Source: Tenacibaculum singaporense
GTDB taxonomy: Bacteria; Bacteroidota; Bacteroidia; Flavobacteriales; Flavobacteriaceae
Length of the DNA stretch: 64,000 bases
NCBI RefSeq assembly: GCF_003867015.1
Contig: NZ_CP032548.1
Span: forward strand, 1,989,001 to 2,053,000
Direction: 5' to 3'
Positions 9,247-18,493 of this stretch are shown one piece after another. The notes below the pieces were generated by a model. That model searched no databases. It saw only the letters and a program-made list of their open reading frames with translations, and was not told the DNA's origin. The translations under genes and the position numbers were made by a program. The number at the start of each line of letters is the position of its first letter. The stretch's first letter is position 1.

Positions 9247-10977
9247 TTATTTTAATTCTTTATTAATGGATTCTATTGATCTGGTTAATTCTACTATTAT
9301 AGTCTTAAATTTTTGTTCATTACTCAATTTATCTAAATTATATTTTTTTAGCGTTTTCTCCAAGTCTTTACTTTTTCTATGAGCAACACTAGAGGAACGT
9401 AATGATTGTATCATATTAAACGGAGTAATTAGTGAATTAATATAATCTTCATTTTCAATAGTTATCGATAAAAGTTCATAAAAAAGAGCTAGTAAACCTT
9501 TAATAGGTTTGTCATTCATACCTATATCTCCTATTTTTTTTCCTGTTAATTTAGTAAGAATTTTGTAATTAAATGAGTCAGTAGTAACTTTAGCTAAGGC
9601 TAATATTTGTTCATCTAATTCTTTCCATTCATCAGTTACAGGAATATGTAATGTAGTGAAAAGATGTAGGTCGTCTTTGGCTAAACTTTTAAATAACTCT
9701 TCTCCGTTTAAAGATATAAAGCTTTTTTGAAGCCTTTCAAAAGACTGTTTAAAATGTAGGATTGGAGCTTCTTCTATTTTAGGAGAAGCAAACTCAGCGA
9801 GAAAATCTCTTTTATATCGATGACCCGATATTTTTCCTTTAGGAACAACATTAAATTGTCTCCAATGAAGTTGTTCGTTATAAGTAAGGTTACGACCAAT
9901 GTCACCTAAATAGACTTGAATTAAATTTTCTTGTGTCAAGTCAATTTCTATTCGCCAAAAAATCAAATACTTAATTGAATTTTCAGAAGTGTCATATTTT
10001 TTTGGTTCAGAATAATATTTTTGAAGCAATTCTCTTTTAAAATATACAGGGGTTAGAAAGTGTGGAGTTCCTTTGTCTTCAAAATAACTGCTTAATTTAT
10101 TTGGTTGACAGGTTGATTTGATTTCCTTACCATTTTCATCTCTTCCAATTATGAAATCAAGAAATTCATTTTGGTCTTTTTCAGTAGAACATTCATGTGA
10201 TTCTGCTTCAGAGTATGGTTTAACAATATCTTTTCCAAGTAATCTTGAAGTACTTTTTATATTATCGTATTGAATGTCAGTTCTTAAATCTAATTCAAAA
10301 AAAGACATTGTGTTTGAAAGCTCAAACGTTTTAAACTTCTTTTTTAAGAAGTCTGAAATATCATTTTTTGATTGTCTTCGATGGTCATGAAATCGAGCTA
10401 AATAAACACCTTTAACAGCTAGATAATCTTTTAATGTATGTGTGTCTATTAAAAAAGTTTCCTCCTTTTGGGTTTTTATGTGTTTGATAACTGTTTTAAT
10501 TTCACCTTTATCATTAATGGTTTGATATTCATTTTTGTCTTCTACCCAAAAGCAATTATAATACAATAAAAAATGTTCAATGATTTGAAAACGGTCTGGG
10601 ACATAACCATAAAAGTATCTTTTGAATACAAAAGGGGTATATATAACACCGTTTAGTTTAGCTTTAAGTCCATCATCATATTCTTTGTTCTCATAAGGTT
10701 TTTGGTATTTTTCTGGAATACCAAATTCAGTATTTATGAACCAATGAGAATCGGATAGAAATTGATTTAATGATTGTTCATTTACCTTTATTAAACAACT
10801 TGTTATAAAATAACTTTCAAGCTTTTCTGTTTCTTTACTTTGGGCAAAAACAACCCAATCCTTTTGAACATTGTTATTTTCAGAAAGCCAATCATTAAAG
10901 GATAAAAAATCAATTTCTGATTTATTAAGATTTGTCTTTTCAAAATCTTTAATGATATTTGGTATTCGATTATCCAT
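9247..10977 (-). CDS. Uncharacterised protein with C-terminal HEPN-like RxxxxxH motif
   Basis: I do not recognise this 576-aa protein as a named family. It has no signal peptide or membrane segment, so it should be cytoplasmic. The N-terminal 300 residues are mixed alpha/beta with a FHDHRRQ segment. The last 130 residues look helical and contain LRSSSVAHRKS, an R-x5-H arrangement typical of the active site of HEPN RNases and the Apea-like HEPN families. It stands alone between the cys-operon terminator and a nitroreductase gene, with non-coding margins on both sides. A role in RNA cleavage or phage defence is a hypothesis only. Confidence 0.6.
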   Translation of the reverse strand: MDNRIPNIIKDFEKTNLNKSEIDFLSFNDWLSENNNVQKDWVVFAQSKETEKLESYFITSCLIKVNEQSLNQFLSDSHWFINTEFGIPEKYQKPYENKEYDDGLKAKLNGVIYTPFVFKRYFYGYVPDRFQIIEHFLLYYNCFWVEDKNEYQTINDKGEIKTVIKHIKTQKEETFLIDTHTLKDYLAVKGVYLARFHDHRRQSKNDISDFLKKKFKTFELSNTMSFFELDLRTDIQYDNIKSTSRLLGKDIVKPYSEAESHECSTEKDQNEFLDFIIGRDENGKEIKSTCQPNKLSSYFEDKGTPHFLTPVYFKRELLQKYYSEPKKYDTSENSIKYLIFWRIEIDLTQENLIQVYLGDIGRNLTYNEQLHWRQFNVVPKGKISGHRYKRDFLAEFASPKIEEAPILHFKQSFERLQKSFISLNGEELFKSLAKDDLHLFTTLHIPVTDEWKELDEQILALAKVTTDSFNYKILTKLTGKKIGDIGMNDKPIKGLLALFYELLSITIENEDYINSLITPFNMIQSLRSSSVAHRKSKDLEKTLKKYNLDKLSNEQKFKTIIVELTRSIESINKELK

Positions 10978-11170
10978 TCAGTTCATGTATTATGTCGAAC
11001 TTGTTTATATACGCATAAAATACATCGTTATACAACCAAAAGGGGGTATAAGTGCATCTTTGCTGTTTTTTATTTTTGTTGCTATCTCCTTGTTAAAGAA
11101 ATTAAAAAAGGAAGTGGCAGCAATTTTATTCTTTTTTAGTAAGCGCTAGCCAATATAAAACAAAATAAGA

Positions 11171-11193
11171 AACCGTACAAAAAATGTACGGTT
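11171..11193 (-). terminator. Terminator downstream of the nitroreductase gene
   Basis: A 9-bp perfect stem AACCGTACA / TGTACGGTT with a 5-nt A loop lies 27 bp past the stop of the minus-strand nitroreductase gene. On that strand it is followed by TTCTTATTTTG. Confidence 0.7.
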
Positions 11194-11219
11194 ATACTAT
11201 TGTATTTCAAGAGTTGTAA

Positions 11220-11852
11220 TTACTTATACTCTATAAAAAGACTCTCTATAGGCTTTCTTACTTTGTGAGTGTTTTGTGAACTATCTTCGTCAGAACGATA
11301 ACCAACAGGAGCAACTACAGCAGCATTTAACCCAAACTTATCCAAGTCTAATATTTTGTTATAAGCTTCGGCATCAAATCCCTCCATAGGACAAGCATCT
11401 ATTTTAAGTTCTGAGCAAGCATTTAGCAAATTGCCCAAAGCAATGTAAACTTGGTTAGAAGTCCACCTATTTTTTTCAACCAAAGTTCTGCTCGTAACGT
11501 CAGACTTAATAAAATCAGCATACTCTTTAAAATTAGAAATGTCTACTTGTTCTATTTCAGATTTTAAAGAAAAATAAGCATCTATATGGTCATTGGTAAC
11601 CTTTGAATAATTGCAAAACACAAACAAGTGAGAAGCATCAGTAATTTGACTCTGTCCGTAAGAAACAGCTTTTAATTGTTCTTTTATTGCACTGTCTTCT
11701 ATAATCAAAACGGTATACAATTGCAGACCGTAAGAAGAAGGAGCTAATTGAATCGCTCTCTTTAAAAGTTCTATATTCTGTGCTGAAACTTTTTTAGAAG
11801 CATCAAATTTTTTAGTGGCATATCGCCATTCTAGGTTGTCTATTAAAGTCAT
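11220..11852 (-). CDS. NAD(P)H-dependent nitroreductase family oxidoreductase
   Basis: A 210-aa FMN enzyme of the NfsB/NfnB-like nitroreductase superfamily; substrates may be quinones, nitro compounds or flavins. The N-terminal RYATKKFDASKKV, the LAPSSYGLQLY FMN-binding segment and the C-terminal PVGYRSDED region are family hallmarks. It is monocistronic, with a terminator downstream and a candidate promoter upstream. The true substrate cannot be told from sequence. Confidence 0.88.
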   Translation of the reverse strand: MTLIDNLEWRYATKKFDASKKVSAQNIELLKRAIQLAPSSYGLQLYTVLIIEDSAIKEQLKAVSYGQSQITDASHLFVFCNYSKVTNDHIDAYFSLKSEIEQVDISNFKEYADFIKSDVTSRTLVEKNRWTSNQVYIALGNLLNACSELKIDACPMEGFDAEAYNKILDLDKFGLNAAVVAPVGYRSDEDSSQNTHKVRKPIESLFIEYK

Positions 11853-11875
11853 ACTATAATTGTTTAAGAATATGA

Positions 11876-11901
11876 CAAAAGTAGAAGAGGAGTAGCTACA
11901 A
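11876..11901 (-). promoter_or_regulatory. Candidate promoter of the nitroreductase gene
   Basis: On the minus strand TACTTTTG (11883-11876) fits the Bacteroidota -7 box TAnnTTTG. A TTG at 11901-11899 lies 15 nt upstream, slightly closer than usual. Confidence 0.35.
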
Positions 11902-11980
11902 CGCCTTTACATATGTTGATTCCACAATTTTTAACGTACTTTTTCTTTCTCAAAGGAGTTAGGGGTGAAAATCTAAGTAA

Positions 11981-12179
11981 ACGGAACCGTCAGCGAGTTT
12001 CGCTGGTCATTCCTCAACACAACGGAATCATCAGCGCGTCACGCTGGTCTTTCCTCAATGCAACGAAACCATCAGCGCGTCACGCTGAGTTTTCCTCAAG
12101 GCAACGGAATCGTCAGCGTGTCACGCTGAACTTTCCTCAATACAACGGAACCGTCAGCGCGTCACGCTGAACCTTCCTA
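11981..12179. repeat. Five 41-bp tandem repeats, each with a TCAGCG/CGCTGA palindrome
   Basis: The left arm TCAGCG recurs at 11990, 12031, 12072, 12113 and 12154, exactly 41 bp apart. In each unit it is followed after 5 nt by CGCTGA (CGCTGG in the first two), giving a 6-bp hairpin. The linker between hairpins reads roughly TTTCCTCAA then CAACGGAA. Because 41 is not a multiple of three the frame cycles, and the open frame across it is probably accidental. No protein or known element is recognised in the 506-bp gap between the nitroreductase and rsgA genes. Confidence 0.85.
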
Positions 12180-12307
12180 AGAACAAATAAACTAAGTTTT
12201 GAATGTAAACAAACAGTTTTCTATTAAACAGGTAAAAATTACTGTGTGTAAACAAGTAATAATTGAGCTACAGGTTTTTAGTTACAAAGCTTTTACTACA
12301 TAAAAAA

Positions 12308-12335
12308 AGCGGTTTGAATAGGAACTCAAACCGCT
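12308..12335 (-). terminator. Rho-independent terminator of rsgA
   Basis: A perfect 10-bp stem AGCGGTTTGA / TCAAACCGCT with an 8-nt loop lies 23 bp past the rsgA stop. On the minus strand it is followed by a run of seven T. Confidence 0.88.
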
Positions 12336-12358
12336 GTTATCTATGCATCTAGTTCTGT

Positions 12359-13426
12359 TTAGTATTTACTAGACTTTTTAATTTTTTTAAAATGTTTGAC
12401 CATTTTTCCAAAATCTTTCTCCCTTTTCCTTTTTTCAGCAACAGTAGCTTCAAAATGCTCTTTTTCTCTCTTCATTTTTAAATAGTTATTATAAGAAGAA
12501 TCATCGATTTCTCCAATTTCAAGAGCTTCAATAACCGCACATCCAATTTCTATAGTATGTGTACAGTCTTTAAACTTACAATGTTTAGAATGTTCAAAAA
12601 TTGTTTCAAATGTTTTTTCTAGACCATGCGATGTATCTGTTATTCCAACTTCTCTCATTCCTGGGTTGTCAATTAAAATGCCGCCGTTATCAAGAAGTAT
12701 AAGTTCCCGATGTGTAGTTGTATGTTTCCCTCTTTTAGAAAAGCTACTAACATTTTTAGTATCCATCAATTCTTTGTTTGCAAGTGTGTTAACGAGGGTT
12801 GATTTACCAACACCAGAGGAACCTAAAAGACAATATGTCTTACCTTTTACTATAACTTCTTTTAGCTTCTTATAACCTTGTTTAGAGGTATTACTAATTG
12901 CAATTACAGGTACCTTGTTAATCCTCTTTTTTAAGGTAGCTATCAATTCATTTAGTAGAACTTCGTTTATCAAATCAATTTTAGTGAGAATAATAAAAGG
13001 CTGAATGTTTGATGTATTACAAATGGTAAGGTACCTTTCAATTCTATTGATACTAAAATCTCTATCAACTGCCTGCATAATTAAGGCGTAATCTATATTT
13101 GTCGCAATTATTTGTAAATCGCCAAAATGACCAACTGCTTTTCTTGAAATAATTGAATTTCGAGGAAGTACCTTATGAATTATAGTACTATAAGTATCAT
13201 ATATTATTAATGCAACCCAATCTCCTACAGCAGGAAAATCTTCACGGGTATTTGCAGTATATCTTAAGTTTCCTGTAATTTCTGCGTCAAATTCGCCTTC
13301 TTCTGTTGTAACAACATACCGTTCCTTATGCTCCGAAATAATTCTTCCAATTTCAAAGTCTTCTAAGTTATGTTCAATCTTTAGTTTTTCTATCTTATCG
13401 TTATATCCGAAATCTTCTAGTTTCAT
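12359..13426 (-). CDS. rsgA: Ribosome small-subunit-dependent GTPase A
   Basis: A circularly permuted GTPase that helps late maturation of the 30S subunit. An N-terminal OB-fold-like region (about 25-100) precedes the permuted G motifs: TKID at 148-151, P-loop GSSGVGKS at 202-209 and DNPG at 253-256. A C-terminal zinc site C283, C288, H290, C296 follows, then a lysine-rich tail. At 355 aa it is somewhat longer than many flavobacterial RsgA proteins of about 310-320 aa, so it may be a second, YjeQ-type paralogue. It is monocistronic. Confidence 0.92.
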   Translation of the reverse strand: MKLEDFGYNDKIEKLKIEHNLEDFEIGRIISEHKERYVVTTEEGEFDAEITGNLRYTANTREDFPAVGDWVALIIYDTYSTIIHKVLPRNSIISRKAVGHFGDLQIIATNIDYALIMQAVDRDFSINRIERYLTICNTSNIQPFIILTKIDLINEVLLNELIATLKKRINKVPVIAISNTSKQGYKKLKEVIVKGKTYCLLGSSGVGKSTLVNTLANKELMDTKNVSSFSKRGKHTTTHRELILLDNGGILIDNPGMREVGITDTSHGLEKTFETIFEHSKHCKFKDCTHTIEIGCAVIEALEIGEIDDSSYNNYLKMKREKEHFEATVAEKRKREKDFGKMVKHFKKIKKSSKY

Positions 13427-13772
13427 ATTTTAAGTATTGTAAAATATAGCAAACACTTAAATTCTTCATTAATGAAATGAATTTAAATATATAAGCGTTC
13501 ACAATTAATGTGTTTATATGTAAAATGTAAATAAATAAGAATACTCCAGATGATATCTGAAGTAAATAGTGGTGATAGCCTTAAGAAAATTGACTATCTA
13601 TTTTACAATATCCGAATACGATATAGATGTAGTAGACATAAAATTATATTAGAAGACAAAGTTATAAAAAATATCTTTTTGAAGTTTACAGAAAAAAAGA
13701 ATGCTTTACGTTATTGTTTTAAGAACTCTTAAATATTTAGTAACTTTAATGTAAGTTACTAAAAATGATTAC

Positions 13773-13886
13773 ATGAGAACTCTCTATACCTTAATTGGAA
13801 TAGCATATCTTCTGTTCGTAGTGGTGACGTCGTACATGATTTTAGTCGAACCACTCATAAACGCATGTAAAAAAAGTAAGGCATAA
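13773..13886 (+). CDS. Putative 37-aa single-span membrane peptide
   Basis: An ATG at 13773 opens a short frame MRTLYTLIGIAYLLFVVVTS followed by YMILVEPLINACKKSKA. It has one hydrophobic helix and a basic tail, a layout common among real small membrane proteins. No clear promoter or ribosome site supports it. The rest of the 700-bp gap (13427-14128) shows only AT-rich sequence and no other convincing gene. Confidence 0.35.
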   Translation: MRTLYTLIGIAYLLFVVVTSYMILVEPLINACKKSKA

Positions 13887-14128
13887 AAATAATATGTTAT
13901 TTACAAGTGTTTTTCTTTGCTAGGGATAGCATCAAAAGTGGTAACCATAGCAATAAATATTAAGTATTTAGCATAAGGTTTTAAACGAGCAGAGAATGTG
14001 TTTGTATTCTAACATCACTTTTCATAGTTGTTAAAAGAATGGTAAATGATTTAACAATGAATACAAAAGTCTTAGTTAGATGAACTTTTGGCATGCATAT
14101 TGAAAAGCTCTAGGAAAATTATTTTATT

Positions 14129-14632
14129 ATGAGAACAATTTCAGTGCAAATCAACAAATTATTTTTAATAGCATTCTTAACTATTACTTCTATGTCAGTA
14201 GGACAAACATCTTTAAAAAAAGTAGATGCATCAATATATCCTAAACCAGAGAAAGGATTTAAACAAATGGTTATAGAAGTTCCTCATTCAGCTAACGATA
14301 GTAATAAAAAAATAGAATTTGTTATTGGAAAATGGATGGAAGTAGATACTTGTAATAAACACGGTCTTGTAGGAAGTATAGAAAAAAAGGACCTTAAAGG
14401 ATGGGGATATTCGTATTATAATTTTACTACTGATGGCGGAGTTATATCTACCAGAAAAGCTTGTTTTGAAAGTAGTACAGTCAGAAAGTTTGTTGCCAGT
14501 CAACCAACAACAGTAAGATACAACGGGAAATTACCAATTGTTATTTATATTCCAGAAGGTTACGATGTTCAGTTTAAGATATTCAAGGCAGAAGATGATG
14601 TGTATCATGCAAGTGAGGTAAAACAAAAATAA
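14129..14632 (+). CDS. eco: Ecotin-type serine protease inhibitor
   Basis: A secreted or periplasmic inhibitor of trypsin-fold serine proteases. A signal peptide (about 1-26, ending SMSVGQ) precedes the mature domain, which matches E. coli ecotin along its length (YPKPEKGFKQMVIE, GWGYSYYNF, RYNGKLPIVIY). The reactive loop reads ISTRKAC: the residue three before C112 is R109, the position of Met84 in E. coli ecotin, so P1 is Arg. C75 and C112 match the ecotin disulfide. It is monocistronic, with a terminator 38 bp after the stop. Trypsin-like targets are expected by inference. Confidence 0.93.
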   Translation: MRTISVQINKLFLIAFLTITSMSVGQTSLKKVDASIYPKPEKGFKQMVIEVPHSANDSNKKIEFVIGKWMEVDTCNKHGLVGSIEKKDLKGWGYSYYNFTTDGGVISTRKACFESSTVRKFVASQPTTVRYNGKLPIVIYIPEGYDVQFKIFKAEDDVYHASEVKQK

Positions 14633-14670
14633 ACTTAATAGCACTGTGATTTATTCCAGATTTATATAAT

Positions 14671-14699
14671 AAAAGCAGCAAATACTATTTGCTGCTTTT
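14671..14699 (+). terminator. Bidirectional terminator between eco and the SRPBCC gene
   Basis: A perfect 12-bp stem AAAAGCAGCAAA / TTTGCTGCTTTT with a 5-nt loop lies between two convergent genes and has T-tracts in both directions. Confidence 0.85.
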
Positions 14700-14771
14700 C
14701 TTTTTTATAGAATTACTACACTACTTTTTTTCTTTAATAGGTACTGCTTTATATGAGATTTTATCTATGTG

Positions 14772-15230
14772 CTATTTTTCCGAAAGCTCTTTAAGTTTAT
14801 TTAAGGCTTTATCCCAAGTTGAGTTAAAATAATCAAGGTATTCTTCCGCTGTATCACATTCTACTGTTACCGTTGTAACTCCGTTCTGCTCATGGAATGA
14901 ATAATTTTCTAGGGAGCCTGCCCATTTTTCAATCTCAGGACCTTCGGTAATTTCGTTTTCACCATCTAACATCCCGTAATGGCGAATGGAAACAAACTGA
15001 AATGGAATATTGTCTGCAATTTCAGAGACCATTCCACCTTTTTTACCATTTTCATCCGTTCCTACAAAATAGATTTTACTTCCTTTTTCCCAGCTTCCTT
15101 CATAGGTTGAAGTTGGATTGAATTCAGCTGTCCATTGCTCATAGGTTTCAATAGTATCAATACCAAGCATTGTATTGTATACCTTTTCAGCAGAAGCATT
15201 AATGTCTTTTTTAAATTGTAGCTTTTTCAT
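14772..15230 (-). CDS. SRPBCC (START-like) domain protein
   Basis: A 152-aa protein of the polyketide-cyclase/AHSA1-like superfamily, which forms a hydrophobic ligand-binding cavity. The N-terminal LQFKKDINASAEKVYNTML is the typical beta1-helix start, and the C-terminal SWDKALNKLKELSEK-like helix is also typical. No enzymatic residues are diagnostic, and the ligand is unknown. It is monocistronic and convergent with the ecotin gene. Confidence 0.8.
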   Translation of the reverse strand: MKKLQFKKDINASAEKVYNTMLGIDTIETYEQWTAEFNPTSTYEGSWEKGSKIYFVGTDENGKKGGMVSEIADNIPFQFVSIRHYGMLDGENEITEGPEIEKWAGSLENYSFHEQNGVTTVTVECDTAEEYLDYFNSTWDKALNKLKELSEK

Positions 15231-15420
15231 GGTTAGTGTATTGGTTAAAGATTTTTTAGTCTTGTCTATACAAGTGGGTAATAGATACCAACGGTTTTGT
15301 ATAACTGTTAGTTATGGGATTAAAGTTAGTGATTTTCTGTTTTTTATTTGGGAACTTATGGTTGAATTAATATTAGAATTGTTTTTTCATAGTTAGCCAG
15401 TGTTATCTCTGTCTTGATTT

Positions 15421-17403
15421 TTATTTAATTATTTTATGAAATTGCTCAATCTTGTTTTGATTTCCCTGAACATAGATAATATCACCTTGTTTTAACACTT
15501 CTTCTGGGTGAATAGAATCTAGTACTTCATTTTTTCGCTTAATACCCAAGATATTTATTCCATGAACTGCCCTCAGATTCAATTCTTTTAAAGGTTTTCC
15601 TAAAAACATATTACTGTCAGAATTTAGTCTTAAGCATGTTATATTGAAATCGGTAATGTTTTTGGGTCGATAAGTTTTTGGGTGTTTAAGTTCTCCTTTA
15701 AATAGCTGATAGTTGTCAGCACGTACTTTATCCACAAGTAGGTTAATATCATCTTCAGGAACAAGGAAGTTTTGAAGCACGTGAGTAAATATTTGTACAG
15801 AAGTTTCAAATTCTTCTGGTATCACTTCGTCAGCACCCAATGCGATAAGTTCCGAAGTTTCTTTTACATATCTTGTTCTAACCACAAGATAAAGTGATTC
15901 TGAATGATACCTAATATTTTTAATTATTGTTTTAGTTGCTGTATTATCTGAAATCGCTATCACTGCTGCTCTGGCATCAGAAAGGTGAACAGCTTCTAGT
16001 ATATGATCTTGAGTAGCGTCACCAAAAATGATTGGAAGTCCCTTGAATTTTTCCTGACGAACTGTTTCAGCATTCATTTCAATTACAACAAAAGGAATAT
16101 TGCTTGCTGCGGCTGCTTTCGCTAAGTTGCTACCATTTATGCCATAACCAATAATTATAAGATGGTTTTCCAAATTAAGATCTCCTATTTTTGATATATT
16201 TTTATCCAAGACTAATGTAGGGGCAACCCCCATTTTTTTAGAAACTCCAATAAAATTGTTAACTATCCTTTCAGAAAAAATGATTACGAATGGAGTTAAC
16301 ATCATTGAAACAATTGATACAGATAAAAAATATTGATTGGTTTCCGCACTTAATAAATTGTACTCAATACCTACTTTGGATAATATAAAAGCAAACTCAC
16401 CGATCTGAAAAAGGGAAAGACCTGTAAGTAAAACTGTCCTTGTAGGATATTGTAGTGCAGCAACTGCAATACTTGCAATAATGGATTTAGTTATAAATAC
16501 CAAAAGCACTAAAAGCATTATTGTTGGAATCTTGTCAAGAAAAAAACTTAGGTCAAGCAGCATACCTACTGAAACGAAAAAGAAACTGGTAAATAGCTCT
16601 CGAAATGGTAGAATAATACTGGTTGCTTGATGACTGTATTCGGATTCTGAAATGATTAAACCTGCAATGAAAGCTCCTAAAGCTAAGGATAAGCCAATTT
16701 CAGAGGTAAAAAAAGCAATAGCGAAACATAACGTAAATGTTACCAAAAGGAATAATTCCTTACTATTGGTTTTTGCTACAGCATGCATCAATTTGGGTAC
16801 GATATAGCGAGCACTTATTAATGTAATTACTATCACAATAACAGACTTTACAACCAATGAGAGAATGCTCATTCCAACGTTTGTTGATTCACCTGCAATA
16901 AGCGGTGTAATAAGCATCATGGGAACAATAATAATGTCTTGAAAGATTAGGATTGCAAGTGCATTTCGACCATGTGGTGTTAAAATTTCCTTTCTGTCTT
17001 GAAGCGTTTTTAGAACAATTGCTGTACTTGACAATGAAAAAAGAAAGCCAACAAAAACAGATTCATTCCATGAGTATCCAAGGAAATAATAGATGACTCC
17101 TGTTACTATTGCAGTCATGCCAACTTGAAGAAACCCTCCAATAAAGATGGTTTTCTTTATTGAAGCCAATTGTTTTATAGATAGCTCCATTCCAATTACA
17201 AATAACAGAAGAATTACTCCGATTTCAGATAAAACTTCAACTTCTTCTACAGCATTGATAAGGCTAAGTCCATAAGGACCAATTACTATTCCTGTGAGCA
17301 GAAAGCCTATAATAGATGGGAGTTTAAGTTTTTGAAGCACAAAAACAATTATGGCAGAGAACCCGAGAAGTATAAGTATGTCTTGTAATAATGGTATATG
17401 CAT
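15421..17403 (-). CDS. CPA2-family K+(Na+)/H+ antiporter with TrkA domains (KefB-like)
   Basis: A 660-aa inner-membrane transporter. Residues about 5-385 form 12 or so membrane helices of the Na+/H+ exchanger fold, beginning with GFSAIIVFVLQKLKLPSIIGF. A TrkA-N Rossmann domain follows at about 410-525 (GYGINGSNLAKAA and IIFGDATQD), then a TrkA-C domain to the C-terminus. The RCK-type domains suggest nucleotide-gated cation efflux for pH or K+ homeostasis. No KefF/KefG-like partner is adjacent, and glutathione gating is not supported. The gene is alone. Confidence 0.9.
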   Translation of the reverse strand: MHIPLLQDILILLGFSAIIVFVLQKLKLPSIIGFLLTGIVIGPYGLSLINAVEEVEVLSEIGVILLLFVIGMELSIKQLASIKKTIFIGGFLQVGMTAIVTGVIYYFLGYSWNESVFVGFLFSLSSTAIVLKTLQDRKEILTPHGRNALAILIFQDIIIVPMMLITPLIAGESTNVGMSILSLVVKSVIVIVITLISARYIVPKLMHAVAKTNSKELFLLVTFTLCFAIAFFTSEIGLSLALGAFIAGLIISESEYSHQATSIILPFRELFTSFFFVSVGMLLDLSFFLDKIPTIMLLVLLVFITKSIIASIAVAALQYPTRTVLLTGLSLFQIGEFAFILSKVGIEYNLLSAETNQYFLSVSIVSMMLTPFVIIFSERIVNNFIGVSKKMGVAPTLVLDKNISKIGDLNLENHLIIIGYGINGSNLAKAAAASNIPFVVIEMNAETVRQEKFKGLPIIFGDATQDHILEAVHLSDARAAVIAISDNTATKTIIKNIRYHSESLYLVVRTRYVKETSELIALGADEVIPEEFETSVQIFTHVLQNFLVPEDDINLLVDKVRADNYQLFKGELKHPKTYRPKNITDFNITCLRLNSDSNMFLGKPLKELNLRAVHGINILGIKRKNEVLDSIHPEEVLKQGDIIYVQGNQNKIEQFHKIIK

Positions 17404-17742
17404 CTGTTTACTTTCTCTTTGAGTTGTTTATATTTTTTCCTTTGTACTCACCTTTGTCCACAAAATTGCAATAGCTAATTTTATTACGATTCATAATATT
17501 ACCTGTTAAGTCAAGTATAATGGTCTAACTGTCTTAGTTTCTGTCTCCTTTACAAGGAAATGCAACGTGTGTTGGGGTATGATTTTCTGCCGTAAACCGA
17601 AGATAACAAATTTGTTAGAAATTTTTGGTAGAAAATTTAGCTACAATGAATTATAGCCAGCGTTTGCTGTAGTTTTTATTTTCAAATAGAAAAGGCTATC
17701 AATTCAGACAGCCTTTTCAATAATTTATTTATCAATTCTTTA
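17404..17742. other. Intergenic region between lipoprotein and antiporter genes
   Basis: Apart from the terminator at 17690-17717 I see no gene, repeat or convincing promoter in this 339-bp stretch. Confidence 0.5.
17690..17717 (-). terminator. Terminator of the acidic lipoprotein gene
   Basis: Stem AAAAGGCT / AGCCTTTT, extendable by three bases with one mismatch, lies 25 bp past the stop of the minus-strand lipoprotein gene. Confidence 0.7.
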
Positions 17743-18180
17743 TTAGTTTCCAGCACTTAAAGAATAACTTCCGTCTCCATTAAATGACATAACTGTAATT
17801 GTTACCGTCCAATTTCCAGGCTCACCAGCTTGTGTAACTCCGTCGATAGTATCAGGTTCAGTTCCGCCATCCAGAGTTCTGTCAAGTACTACAGTTCCTT
17901 CTGAATCCGCAACTACTATATTAAATGTACCAGTTGTAGTAGCAGTTATATCAGCATTATAGTCAGCTGTAGCCAAATTATTAGTCCAGTTTATTGTTCG
18001 CGACGCATTTCCACCGTCTCCAGTAAAATCACCACCAATGTCGCCTGATGGACCTTCGTTGACGGTTATATTCGCAGTAGGTCCATCGTCATCTGAACAA
18101 GATGAGAATGTTCCAATAAATAATACCATTGCAGTAAAAATTGTAAGTAGTTTAAAATTTGAGGTTTTCATTTTATTCAT
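17743..18180 (-). CDS. Small acidic lipoprotein
   Basis: A 145-aa secreted lipoprotein of unknown function. A signal sequence ends in the lipobox GTFSSC, with C28 as the lipidated cysteine. It is followed by SDDDG, an acidic export signal of the kind that sends Bacteroidota lipoproteins to the cell surface. The rest is Gly/Thr/Asp-rich with predicted beta strands and no cysteine, resembling a single beta-sandwich domain. An alternative start at Met4 is possible. Terminator downstream; monocistronic. Confidence 0.75.
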   Translation of the reverse strand: MNKMKTSNFKLLTIFTAMVLFIGTFSSCSDDDGPTANITVNEGPSGDIGGDFTGDGGNASRTINWTNNLATADYNADITATTTGTFNIVVADSEGTVVLDRTLDGGTEPDTIDGVTQAGEPGNWTVTITVMSFNGDGSYSLSAGN

Positions 18181-18493
18181 TTTTGTTATTCCACTTTATT
18201 ATAAAACAACTAAGTAGATAAAACTCCCGAACTGAAAACGTAATTATTTTAAATTTATTTTTAAAAATCAGTTAATCAGTTTTTTATATGCTAGTAATTT
18301 TTTTTTAAATGGTGGCTAACTTGTTACAAAAGAACTAAAACGTCTTTTATCGATGCAATTAAAAGTGATTAGTAGAAGTTTTTAGCAATTTTCACTTTTC
18401 TTGTTTCAAGTACCCAAGATAAAACAAAATTATTTTGTTGACTAGTAGCAAAAGGCTCTTTTTTATTTAGTTATTTAATTATGAAAATAAAAA

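Noticed and set aside
10871..11149. 92-aa plus-strand open frame
   Set aside because: Its first part is antisense to the 576-aa gene and the rest is low-complexity AT-rich sequence.
11913..12170. 85-aa open frame across the 41-bp repeats
   Set aside because: The 41-bp period cycles all three frames and the product is a shuffled repeat; no promoter or ribosome site. It is better explained as a non-coding repeat array.
13550..13732. 60-aa open frame downstream of the divergent rsgA promoter region
   Set aside because: Composition is Lys/Ile/Phe-rich as expected from random AT-rich DNA, with no domain, ribosome site or terminator.
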